64,000 bases of DNA. Source: Hyaloperonospora brassicae. Its lineage: Eukaryota > Oomycota > Peronosporomycetes > Peronosporales > Peronosporaceae. Every line of letters starts with the position of its first letter. The first letter of the stretch is position 1. The translations under genes were made by a program, and so were the position numbers. Shown piece by piece: positions 20,174 to 30,380 of the stretch. The stretch is taken from positions 1 to 64,000 of the forward strand of contig CANTFL010000448.1 in assembly GCA_947650285.1 (NCBI GenBank), read 5' to 3'. The notes beneath the pieces are model-generated. The model was not told where the DNA came from, made no database searches, and was given only the letters and a program-made list of their open reading frames with translations.

Positions 20174-23050
20174 ATGTCGAGCAACAGTATCAACAGCAGC
20201 CTCAACAGCGGCCTCATCAGCAGCAGCAGCAGCAGCAGCAGCAACGACCCACTCACCAGCGCCGACTACGGCGACGTCGCGCTGCTCCACGTGAAGCTCG
20301 TGGCGCAAGTCTTGTCGACGCTCCTGAGCGCCTTTGTCGGCTCGCAGCACGTGGTCCAGGCCCTGGCGCTCAAGAAACAGACGCGCACGCGTCGCGACCT
20401 TGAGACGCCTGTGCTGGCAGCGGCCGCCGCGCACGAGCAGCTCCCGCGACACGCAGCAGGAGAGCGCAACACGCGCGACGCGCCGCTGACGAGTCACCCG
20501 AGCGGTCCGACGGCCGCCACGACGCGCTCGAACGCGTCCGAAGACTTCAGACACGCGTACCAGGCATCGCAGCTGACGCGGGAGCGAGAGACCGCGCTGT
20601 TTGTACCCATTGGCGCCTTTGAACTGACGATGGACGAGGGTGACGACGGCCGCCCGCGCGTCTCGGTCGCGTCCCGGATCTTGCGCGTCATGTGCATCAC
20701 GGACTTTATCTTTTCCCTGTCGGGCGCAGTCGTGACGGCGGTGGAGCTCTGGGCCCCGCAAGCCGGTCGAAGTTTTCAATTGATTTTCTGGGCCCAAGCA
20801 CCGCACTGGTGCTCGCAAGTCGCGAGTTTCTGCTGGGTAGCGACACTGGCGATGTACATTGCAAAGCACCGGAATCGAGCGAGCTTTGATGTGGCCATTG
20901 CACACGCGATTATCTGGATGGTCGTGGTGTTCTATTGGGTGCTGGAGCTCTACACGAGTTACTACGAGACAAAAGGATTTGTGAATGCTGCCAAAGTCAT
21001 TTGGAAAGTGATTGCAGTTGGATGCTTTATGATCATCACGTGTAGCTGGCTAAACTTTGCACGACGTTGGATGCAACAAGAGCGACGCAAAGGAGCGTAT
21101 GTCGTGTCCAAGCTGGCGTCGTATACATTAGCGTTCTTTATCCTTGTTGGGCCTATTGTCGTTACAGATCTGGTTCTCGGGTTGCACAGCTACGGGATCG
21201 TGATGGACGCGTGCTCGATAAGTTTGGCTTTGTGGCCGTTTGTGAATGCTGTGATTTACCTCACAAGGCCTACTTTGTGCCTGAAGATCTTTCAGGAAAA
21301 GTCAACACAGGGGCTGCGCGGGCCGTACAACTCGGCTGACGGACAGCTCGGTAGAAACGGGAGCCGACGGTTGGTAAGTGCAGGAGGAACTGGAGCTGCA
21401 GGCGTATCGAATGGCACAGCGGGTGGAAACACCGGTGACTCTAACCAGAAGCTGCTGATGTCGCCGTCGCATAACGAGCTAAAGGGCTTGGAGATTGGTG
21501 AAAAGATTGGCGAAGGTGTGGCTGTGGTTTACCTCGGCAAGTGGCGTGGTGCGAATGTTGCTGTCAAGATGAAAGCAGTTCTAGCGGCGCTAGAAAGTGC
21601 TGCTGATTTGGTCGAATTTCAGCATGCCTGTAACGTGGAGATTCAAGCTGAAGCAGAAGTGATGCGCGGTCTGTGCCATCCGAACATTGTGCTCTTTATG
21701 GAAGCAGGATTTTATCGCGGCTCGATCTGTATCGTCTCAGAGTATTGCGCTCGCGGTTCGCTGCGTGATGTACTCCAACAGCAGACACCAGATGTTAAGA
21801 ATCTGAGTTGGCCAACAAAGCTTCGCCTCGCGCTGGGAATCTCGCATGGTATCCAGTACTTGCATAATGCGAACCCGCCCATGATCCATCGAGACTTGAA
21901 GTCTCCGAACGTGCTAGTGGACGACTCGTGGCACGCCAAGATCGCGGATTTCGGAACTCTCCGCTTCTCAGAGATCGTGTCATCGGCTGCGCAACTTCAG
22001 GCATCTCAGGTACACATAAGAAACTCATCGAAAGCACCATTGGTGGAAATGACAGGTCTTGTGGGTACGACGCGCTGGATGGCGCCTGAGGTTATGCGAG
22101 GGGAACGCATCTACACTAGTAAGGTGGATATCTACAGCCTGGCGCTCATCTTGTGGGAGCTTATTGAGGGAAAGCTGCCGTTCGATAATACACGGTGGAA
22201 TCACGAGGTGGAGGATTACGTGCTGAAAGGTGTCCGACCTAACATTCGCTCTGACATGTGTCCACTGCGCTGGAAACTGCTGATCGTAACGTGCTGGCAA
22301 GCAGATCCGCGAGAGCGCCCCACAATTCAGCAAGTCATCAACAGCCTGCAGCGCATAGGACGCGAAGAAGTGTGGGATCCCACCGGTCCTCGGTTTACAG
22401 GTGTTAGTCAGCTGGGCATGTCGCTGTCGTCTTCCATTTCGCACTCGATGTCCTATTCATCTCACTCGGACTCCATGCATGCAACTGGACCGGTTGGCGG
22501 CTTCGATCGACGCAACTTCCCTGCTGCACTCGACGAAAATCACGCGAGTGAATCCGACTCGGGCGCTGCGAGTTTTGTGGGGGAGTTCTCTTATGTGCCG
22601 ACGCTCGATGCGCTCGTATCTCCAGCCATACTCGGTGTTTCAGGCGGCGATCACTCCAAGAGCACGAAGGCATCGCAGTCTCGGTCGCGTCTTGGCTCCA
22701 TGGAGACTTCTGCTAGCAATCGATGGAGCATGGTGAGCACAAGCAGCAGCACAGTAAGCATGGGTGCGAACGATAGCGGCTTCTACGGTTCAAGCAGCGG
22801 TTCGTCCAGCAATACTGACCCCAGCGCGAGCTCTTGTAGCATGGGCACTCTCCGTGGCAGTGCGAGCTCCTCAGTGCGTAGCAGGTCGTCGGGGGCGTCA
22901 CAAACATCCAAGTCGAAAAAGAAGCGACCGGAGTGGCGACGTCGGACCGACACCATCCAGGAGACGCAGCTTACGGATCTCCCCAATGCATCGTTGCACA
23001 CGCTCGTCGAGTCCTCGCCCGATGGAACTCCGTTTATCGTCAATATTTAA
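20174..23050 (+). CDS. GPCR-TKL fusion: seven-helix receptor with tyrosine-kinase-like Ser/Thr kinase
   Basis: A single exon of 958 aa. After a Ser-rich N terminus, hydrophobic segments lie at about 36-60, 168-194, 205-230, 239-262, 273-296, 309-335 and 341-365, a seven-helix layout with a long polar loop after helix 1. A TKL-type kinase follows at about 438-728: glycine loop GEGVAVVY, Lys465 in VAVK, HRDLKSPN with Asp574, DFG with Asp592, and WMAPEVM. All catalytic residues are present. The tail (730-958) is very rich in Ser. Receptors fused to a cytoplasmic effector domain ('GPCR bigrams') are established in oomycetes. I infer a plasma- or endomembrane receptor that signals directly through phosphorylation; the ligand is unknown. 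The start follows a long GC-rich leader (gccATGtcg) and precedes a (CAG)n-coded Ser run. The first helix is weaker than the rest, so six helices plus a leader is possible. Confidence 0.85.
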   Translation: MSSNSINSSLNSGLISSSSSSSSNDPLTSADYGDVALLHVKLVAQVLSTLLSAFVGSQHVVQALALKKQTRTRRDLETPVLAAAAAHEQLPRHAAGERNTRDAPLTSHPSGPTAATTRSNASEDFRHAYQASQLTRERETALFVPIGAFELTMDEGDDGRPRVSVASRILRVMCITDFIFSLSGAVVTAVELWAPQAGRSFQLIFWAQAPHWCSQVASFCWVATLAMYIAKHRNRASFDVAIAHAIIWMVVVFYWVLELYTSYYETKGFVNAAKVIWKVIAVGCFMIITCSWLNFARRWMQQERRKGAYVVSKLASYTLAFFILVGPIVVTDLVLGLHSYGIVMDACSISLALWPFVNAVIYLTRPTLCLKIFQEKSTQGLRGPYNSADGQLGRNGSRRLVSAGGTGAAGVSNGTAGGNTGDSNQKLLMSPSHNELKGLEIGEKIGEGVAVVYLGKWRGANVAVKMKAVLAALESAADLVEFQHACNVEIQAEAEVMRGLCHPNIVLFMEAGFYRGSICIVSEYCARGSLRDVLQQQTPDVKNLSWPTKLRLALGISHGIQYLHNANPPMIHRDLKSPNVLVDDSWHAKIADFGTLRFSEIVSSAAQLQASQVHIRNSSKAPLVEMTGLVGTTRWMAPEVMRGERIYTSKVDIYSLALILWELIEGKLPFDNTRWNHEVEDYVLKGVRPNIRSDMCPLRWKLLIVTCWQADPRERPTIQQVINSLQRIGREEVWDPTGPRFTGVSQLGMSLSSSISHSMSYSSHSDSMHATGPVGGFDRRNFPAALDENHASESDSGAASFVGEFSYVPTLDALVSPAILGVSGGDHSKSTKASQSRSRLGSMETSASNRWSMVSTSSSTVSMGANDSGFYGSSSGSSSNTDPSASSCSMGTLRGSASSSVRSRSSGASQTSKSKKKRPEWRRRTDTIQETQLTDLPNASLHTLVESSPDGTPFIVNI

Positions 23051-23752
23051 CTTTACACACAGACACTCGTTGGGTGGAAGATGAAAGGAAAGCGGCAAGT
23101 CGTCGCTATTGTTTTGTCTGCTGGCCGAGTGGGTTTCGTTGCTGGCTTAGAGTGGTGTCGTGCAGAGTACGCGTCTTACTACGCCAAATGTTGTTTTTCC
23201 ACTTTCTTCTTCTCGCCACTTCTACTTTTGCCCCTCTTTTTTGTCTTCTGCCTCGTACACGCGGCTGAGCAGCTGGGTCGACTAGATAAAACGGCAGGTT
23301 TGGGACTTTTTCCAGGATTCAACAAGACATTCGTGATTGCAAAGACAGTGTCCGGATATCCGTGCACTCAGATTGGAGCTGGTAGTCCACGTTGTTGTAT
23401 GTCCAGTTGTGTGGACATCACGAGCTGCGAGAGTTGGAGCTTGAGGTCAAACTCACGGTCGTCGTTTTGCTCGAATCGGTCGAAAAATGAGCCATTTTTT
23501 GACAATAAAACCTTGACCTTTTGTGTCGCATGGCAGTGTGGGGAATAACAAAGTACGGACATTTGATACTACCCCGTCGTCCATCTTTTCAGCGATTGGT
23601 CAGTCGGTCGGTCGGTCATCGCAGCGGCAGCAGTACTGCGACCTGAGTCCGCTCTGCCCGAAAAAATGTACTGACTTAATGTAGAGCCACATCGAATCCA
23701 TCCGACTCTTCACGTTAACCATCGCGACCAAAGTCGCACGTCCACGAGCGTT
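23051..23752. other. Intergenic between kinase and TPS/TPP genes
   Basis: About 700 bp contain the 3' end of the kinase gene and the promoter of the next. A plus-strand frame 23081-23548 has a hydrophobic patch but starts just after the kinase stop and has no recognisable domain; I treat it as 3' UTR. A ggtcagtcggtcggtcggtca microrepeat lies near 23600. Confidence 0.45.
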
Positions 23753-26700
23753 ATGGCCGACGTCGACGTCCCCAGCGACGTCTGGACGCCCGACGTTCCC
23801 GTGATTATTGCGGCCAACCGCCTCCCTGTCCGTCTCTTCAGAGCTCGAGAAGAAGATAGCAACGACACGCAGTGGCAGGTCGAGTGGGCTGGCAACCGCA
23901 TGATCGAGTCGCTGAACACGCTGTCGTACCATGAGATCCCTTCGGAGCGCGCCAGTATCAAGTTCGTGGGCCGGATAGCAGAAGTTGACGTCCCTCCGGA
24001 CGAGCGTCAGCAGGTGGAACTGCTGCTACGAGACCTGAATTGCTTCCCTGTCTTCCTCGATACCGAAGAGGCCAAACTGTACTACGAAGGCTACTGCAAA
24101 CAGACACTATGGCCTACGTTCCACAATGTTGTGGACGTCTATAGCCCCGTAGATGTCGTGCTGGACGTAGACGCGCAGCAGCAGCTGACCCCTGCAGCTC
24201 AATCGTGGAATCCTGGCTGGCAAAAAGGGGCGTGGCAAGCTTATGCCAATGTAAACCAGCAATTCGCACACAAGATATGCGAGCTTTATGAGCAGGGAGA
24301 CGTCATATGGGTGCAGGACTACCACTTGTTGCTGACTCCGAGCTACATTGTGAAGAAGGTGAGAGCAGCAAATGTCGGACTCTTTTTGCATGTGCCGTTC
24401 CCGTCCTCGGAGGTTTTCCGTACCTTGTCAATGAGGAGAGAGCTCTTGCGAGGTATGCTCAATGCAGATCACATTGGGTTTCACTTGTATGAGTACGCGC
24501 GGCATTTCATGTCGGCGTGTCGGCGGATCTTAGGGCTGAGCTACAAACCGATTTTACGAGGGCAGTTGGGGATTGACTATGGTGGTCGACGTGTCGCTGT
24601 GACGTGCAGTCACATGGCGATTGATGCAAAGCGCATTGAGGAGACTTTGGCGAGTAACGACGTACGCGACGCGGTGGTGGCACTGCGTCAGAAGTACCGC
24701 GACAAGAAGATCTTTGCAGGCTGTGACAATGTCGAACGTCTCAAAGGCATCCCGTCCAAGATGCTTGCGTTCGATGGATTTCTGTCACGATGCCCGGACT
24801 TTGTAGGCAAAGCGGTGTTGGTGCAGAAGGGAATTCGTAGACGCGGACGTGTGACGGATTATCTGCAGAGCAAAAAAGAGATTGAACTGGCGGTTGGGGC
24901 AATCAACGCTAAGTATCGCGACGCTGCTGAGGGTAATGTAGTGGACTATGAAGAAGTTGACGAGTTTTCATGCAAGGAGCGTGTAGCCCTGTGGCGCGTT
25001 GCGGATGTGCAAATCACGACTGTGCTGCGGGATGGACTCAACACGACACCGTTCGAGTATATTGCCACGCACAAGTACGTTACGGATGATCTTACTTGCT
25101 ATGTTGGTTTATGTTAACGTATGTCCGAACTCGTCACGAGCAGAAACTCGCCTGGCGTTGTGATCACGAGTGAGTTTTCCGGTAGCAGTCGCCTCCTGAG
25201 CGGTGCACTGACAGTGAACCCATGGCAATTGGACCAAGTCATCGACGCGCTCCGCAACGCTGTGTACATGCCAAGGAACGAGCGTGAGCATCGACGCAAT
25301 TGTGACTTCCACTTTGTGTCGGCGAACCCCCCGCGTCGCTGGGCCAGGTGCGTGCTCACAGACATTGTGAATGCACGGAAGAAGGAAGAGTCGTTTGTTT
25401 ACATGGGCACAGGCTTTGGTCTCGATTTTCGTCTGATAGAAGTCAGCTCGCGGTTCCGAGTAAGCTACGTGATTTGACTACCAAGATGAGTTACTAGTGC
25501 GCTTGGTGATGGCTGTGGTGACTCATTGTTTGGTGTTGATTTAGAAACTGACGGACCAAGAAGTTGTACCAGGATATCGCTCGAGTAGAAATCGCGCGAT
25601 CTTTCTGGACTACTACCGAACGTTGACTTCAGATGTATCAAAGCTGACGGGTGTTGGATGGCCTGACGTACCACTAAGCGCTTTGGCTACACTTGAACAG
25701 TTGTGCAAAGATCCTCGTAACACCGTGTTTATCGTGAGTGGATGCAATTGCGATCTCCTTACACAAAAGTTTGGTGGGGTACCAGGTTTGGGGCTCGTAG
25801 CCGAGCACGGGTATTTTATCCGGCCTGCCGTGCTAGGCAGCAATGCTCGCATTGGACGTCCATGGGAAAGACATGGCGACCTTTTGCAGGCAGAGGGAAG
25901 CCATCAGCGGTGGCGCGCCAAGGCAGAAAAGGTCATCCAGCTTTACGTAGATCGAACGAATGGGTCTACGCTGGAAATGCGAAGAAGCGCCGTGCTGTTC
26001 CGCTACGGCAAGTCAGATTTTGATTTTGGCATATTGCAGGCAACTGAGCTGAAGGAACATCTAGAGGGCGTTTTTGAGGTGGCCTGCATGTCAGTGATAC
26101 ACATAGACGACAGCAAAGCGAGTGCAAGAGTTAACATTCGCTTTTTGCTGCGTTGAACACAGGGCTGGCCATTGAACATCATTCAAGGAAAAGATTACAT
26201 TGAGGTGCGGCCGGAAGGTCTAGGCAAGGGGGAGATCGTCGAGCACCTGCTGAAGAAGATGCGCGTGGATGGAAAACCAGCAGATTTTGTTCTGTGCATC
26301 GGCGATGATGTGGCCGACGAGCTTATGTTCGATCAGGTCACAAAGATGGTCACACACGATGAGCTACCAAGAGGTAAGTTTGATGTGAGAGCACATGTTG
26401 ACGCCTTCAGATACTAAACGTTTATTTGCAGACAAGGTGTTTACATGCACGGTAGGTCAGAAGCCGTCTAAGGCTGAATTCTTCATCGACGACTACACCG
26501 ACGTGATCGCGCTTCTGAAGTCACTACAAGTAGTTGCTACGAAGGTAAGCGACAGCTGTTGGGCATCCTGCCAGATGCTGCAGTCTAACTTTCGTCATGG
26601 GGCATGCTTGAACAGTCCAACCGTAATTACTCCTTGTCGGATATGCAATCCTTCGTGCGGAACCCGCGTCCGTTTTTTCCGTCCCCATCGCACGGGGTTC

Positions 26701-27089
26701 CAACGAATGCGTTGTCCAATTCAGTCGTGCGTAAATCATCCAGTCGCATCAATCTCCACAAACATCTGTAAGTAACTCCAGCTTTTGTCTGAAGGCGATA
26801 AGCTCACCGCAGCTATGTGTTCAGGACGCCTGTTCTGGAGGACCAAATCGTGCCCACTGATGTCAGTGGACAAAGCAAAGATCGGGGTGCATCTATTTTT
26901 CGCCGGCGAAAGAAGAACAAGTGGCTGAAGCGCTTGCAACAACTTGGCGTGATCGCCGTATTTATTGGCATTCTGCGGTGGCGCAGCGCCATGAAGAACG
27001 CTCATGAGAAGAAGCTACTGACATACTTTATGGCTTCACTCGGTATCGCGTGGTCTATCCATCGCGTGCGATCAGAGTCACACAAGTGA
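23753..27089 (+). CDS. Trehalose-6-phosphate synthase/phosphatase with altered phosphatase motif and C-terminal hydrophobic anchor
   Basis: Seven exons: 23753-25074, 25144-25459, 25545-26078, 26163-26373, 26432-26544, 26616-26767, 26825-27089; 970 aa. The GT20 synthase domain (about 18-540) joins UDP-glucose and glucose-6-phosphate; visible blocks include IIAANRLPVR, WVQDYHLLLTP, HVPFPSSEVFRTL and GLNTTPFEYIATHK. The HAD-type phosphatase domain (about 547-832) has IVSG (motif II), IEVRPEGLGKG (Lys746) and GDD (771-773). Motif I reads FLDYYRTL instead of the usual DYDGT: Asp568 is kept but the second Asp is Tyr570 and Gly is Arg571, so phosphatase activity is probably lost or altered. Motif II has Cys613 where Arg is usual. 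A tail (833-970) ends in two hydrophobic stretches (about 921-936 and 946-964) among basic residues, suggesting membrane attachment. The exon 3 donor (GAG|GTGGCC) is weak but phase-consistent and removes an in-frame TGA at 26154. Confidence 0.85.
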
Positions 27090-27826
27090 CCGAATAGCAG
27101 TGACTATACCGGGCAAATACGAAGCAGACGCTGGAAGACGATAAGGTATGTCAGTAGGATCTTGCTCAAATGAAGTCGATGCAAAGCACTGGTTCAACCA
27201 ATGGTTGTGTGCAACTAATGGGACGTCTAAAGTGAAGCACTGGAGACCGTGCTGCCACCGTCAGTACCTGATTTTCATGCTGCGTCGGGCCGACGGGTGT
27301 GTGTTTGCTTCAGTCATGGAGAGAATTCAGCCTTTGCCGGATGTTGTTGTTGGTTGCTGCACACCAGTGTGCGGCTTGCTTCTTAGAGCTCTACGTAGCC
27401 ACTTTTCTGATCGAACGTGCAGAAGCAGATCGACACAGGTGCACGGAACATGCACGAACGCGTCTGCACGTTATCCAAACCTTGCGACACAACCGATGCC
27501 AGTGGCTGCAAACCTCACCGCGACACTTGCACCTCCGGGACGGCAGACGCGTCTGCGTCCGTGTCACGTGGCGACACACTCCAGTCTCGAAATGTACCCA
27601 TTCAGAGTTGTTGCACACAGACTCGACCCTTTTTGTGTACCCCTTTTGCAGCGAGTGCGCCTCGCCGTCTCTGTAACGTCAAACCATGCAATCCTCGTGA
27701 TCATGCATTGTCACAGGTCATGCACTCCCACAGGTCATTCAATCCCACAGGCCCCTCTCCTCCCACAATCCAGTCATTCCGTCCCGCCCGCGATCATCGC
27801 CGGAGCTCGACACGCAGACAGACGAA
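27090..27826. other. Intergenic, promoter region of the U2AF-like gene
   Basis: No gene is supported. Long overlapping frames here arise from GC-rich sequence running into the SR-coding region. Near the 3' end, an imperfect repeat around 'cacaggtcatgca' and 'cacaggtcattcaa' (27713-27745) and TCATTCCGTC (27774) resemble initiator-type TCATT elements about 50-100 bp before the ATG at 27827. Confidence 0.4.
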
Positions 27827-30380
27827 ATGGGGCGACGCGAAGACGAGGGCGAGTCCAGTCGCCGTCACGGACGCCGCAAGTCGTCCCCGAGTGCCGTACG
27901 AGGCCAAGACAACGAAGACGCGATCCGCAACAAGCTGCGCGAGGCAGGCTGGAAGAAGCGGCGCACGGAGAGCGAGAGCGACGGAGAGCCATTCCCGGAC
28001 AAGGACGTTCTGAAGGGATCGAGCGCGTCGCGGGGCGCCGACGAGTACCGCAGCGCCCGTGCGTCCAGTCGCAGGTCGAGACACTCGCACTCTCCGCGTC
28101 GGCGCGAGCGAGAGCACCACCTCACGCGTCGAAAGTCGTCGGGGGAGTCGACGGCGGTCGCCGTCCCGCTCTCGTTCCGCGGCGTCCCCCTCGCGCTCCC
28201 GCTCTCGGTCCACGACGCGACGTCGACGTCGTCATGTGTCGTCGGCGAAGAAGCGCCGGTCGCCGCGCTCGACGTCACGAGGACGAGACAGGAAGAGGTC
28301 GAGACGCGCAACGTCTCGCTCGCGGTCGACGCCGTCCGCGCCGAAGCGAAAGATGTCGACAGCGATGATGACGAGTGAAGACGGAGAGAAGAAGGTGGGG
28401 GAAGAGCTGGATGAGAAGAAGAAGCAGAGAAAGGAAGAGGAGGTGGAAGTGGCAGAAGAGGCTGAAGAAGAGGAGACGGAAGACGATGGAGAGGAACACG
28501 GCAAGAAGCAGGGGAGACACGACGAGGACGAAGAGCGGGAAAAGGATGGGCGACGGCACCGACCATTGTCCTCGTCGAGGAAAAGCAGTCGTCGTTCGCG
28601 GTCAGGATCGCCACGCTCGCCGTCTCGGTCATCGCGTCGTCGTCGCCATCGACGTAACTCGTCGCACTCGCGCTCGCATTCGCCGCCACGCGGTCGTCGT
28701 GCGCGACGTGGCGGCTCTCGTTCGCATTCGCCACCAAGAGAACGACGTCCTCGTGGACGCGATCATGACCGGGACCATCGTAGCCGCCGCAGGGGACGAA
28801 GCTACAGTCGTAGTCGCAGCGCTAGCTACAGCCGTCGTCATCGACCTTCTGGACGCTCTAGCTCGCGTGATAGACGACGTCGTGAGGCCAACAGCTCGCC
28901 AGAAGCGCATCAACACCCTCCTGCTACGATAGATGCTGCTCCTGCAGTCGGGACCGCTCCACCTGCCCCAAGCACGAGCGTGAATCCAACGATTACGCAA
29001 TTGATGGCGCAGTATCCGACGATGAGTCTTCAGGACATTATTGCCAAGATGCAAGCGTCGAATGTGACGATGGCTGCTGCAGTAGCCCAAAAACCAGCGC
29101 GTGAGCTGTACGTGGGCAACTTGCCTCCTAACGTCACGGGTGCACAGCTCCAGGAGTTCTTGAGTACGATAATTCAGCAGGTGGGGCTCACGGTACAGCC
29201 TGGGAACCCGATCATCAACACTTGGATATCTACCGACGGGCATTTTGCTTTCTGCGAAATGCGCTCGGTCGAGGAATGCAACTTAGCGCTACTGCTGAAC
29301 CAGTTGTCGCTTCTGGGACAGCCACTAAAGTTTGGCCGGCCGCGTAGTTTTATGGGTCCGCCTCAACCTATGCCTCAGATTTCGGCGCGTGCCCAGACTG
29401 CCCTTACAAATTTGGGGTGCACGCCAAACCCGGCTTGGTTCGCCCAGCCGTCGATCCCAAGCATGACTGAAATCACCGCGGACATGTCAACTTTACCAGG
29501 AGCTACCCTGGGTGTAGTTTCCGAGATGCAAGCTGTTGTCGCTGGTTCTACCAAGGGCGACGACAGCTCGCAACAACTTGTTATGTCCAATATTCCGGTC
29601 GTACTGGCAGAGAACCTAGTCAAGGAGCTAGTGGAGCCTTTCGGGGCGCTTAAGAGCTTTACGTTGGTCAAGGACGCTGCAACTGGTGCCTCTACGGGCA
29701 GCGCCATATTCGAGTACAAGGATGAAGACGTCGCTGCTCAGGCAGTGAAAGGTTTAAACGGACTAAGCATCGGTGGCATACCTCTGTCTGTTCAACGCCA
29801 GTCATCCAGCAATGGAGTGGCACTCGGATCCATATCGACTTCGGTCCCTAGTCCTGAGGACCAACCCGGTCCTGTTCTCAAGATGGTAGGGTCTTGCTAT
29901 CTACGTTGTCTGTTTGCACGAAGGATACTTAATGTACACTATGTTTTGCTTGTGACAGTTAAACATGGTTTCTGTGGATGAGCTAAAAGATGACGAAGAG
30001 TATGCTGATCTAGCTGAAGATGTGGAGGAAGAGTGCAAGCGCTTTGGAACTGTAGCAGGCTTGGAAATTCCGCGCCCTAAGGTCTGTCGAGCTGTGGCAG
30101 CTGAAGAAAAATGGTGTTACTGATGATGGTCTGTTGTAGGATGGAGAAGATGTGCCCGGCTTGGGCTGCATTTACGTTCGCTTCGAAAAGGAGGAAGACG
30201 CAGTTTCTGCCTTGAAGGTACAGGGTCGTAACTTGTATTTGTCGTGTCCATGCTTTGTTCTCAGCACTTTCGTTCTTCTGTTTTTGTGGCTAGGCTTTGA
30301 ACGGACGCAAGTTTGGCGGAAACATCGTGAAAGTTACCTACTTTCCGGTTGACAAGTTTGAGAAACATGCGTTTTCCTGA
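27827..30380 (+). CDS. Splicing factor U2AF large subunit (U2AF65-like), apparent 1-nt frameshift
   Basis: Exons 27827-29885, 29959-30081, 30140-30217 and 30294-30380; about 781 aa if one base is discounted. The protein would bind the polypyrimidine tract at 3' splice sites with the U2AF small subunit. Layout: long Arg/Ser- and Glu/Lys-rich N terminus; RRM1 (about 424-505, LYVGNLPPNVTG, GHFAFCEM); RRM2 (about 581-665, QQLVMSNIPVVLAEN); and a UHM-type third RRM spread over exons 2-4 with an acidic helix (DDEEYADLAEDVEEECKRFG) and the RxF motif (GRKF). The N-terminal frame from ATG 27827 (MGRREDEGES) is closed by TGA at 28376, while the SR repeats and RRMs lie in the +1 frame. The switch coincides with a G5 run at 28141-28145, where one G fewer would join both frames. 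This is either an assembly or sequencing error or a real lesion. The large SR domain is longer than in animal U2AF65. Confidence 0.8.

Noticed and set aside
20093..20905. 270-codon minus-strand frame
   Set aside because: It lies antisense to the start of the GPCR-TKL gene in GC-rich coding DNA and has no domain; it is a shadow frame.
23081..23548. 155-codon frame with a hydrophobic patch after the kinase gene
   Set aside because: It begins 30 bp after the kinase stop, has no domain, and is better explained as 3' UTR.
26154..26156. Premature stop in the TPS/TPP gene
   Set aside because: The TGA lies within a phase-0 segment 26079-26162 that has GT...AG ends and is best read as an intron; both flanking exons match the family.
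27148..28368. 406-codon plus-strand frame upstream of and into the U2AF-like gene
   Set aside because: Its last part overlaps the SR region in the wrong frame and its first part is intergenic with no domain.
27865..28737. 290-codon minus-strand Ser/Pro-rich frame
   Set aside because: It is antisense to the Arg/Ser repeats of the U2AF-like gene; SR codons read backwards give Ser/Pro/Leu-rich open frames.
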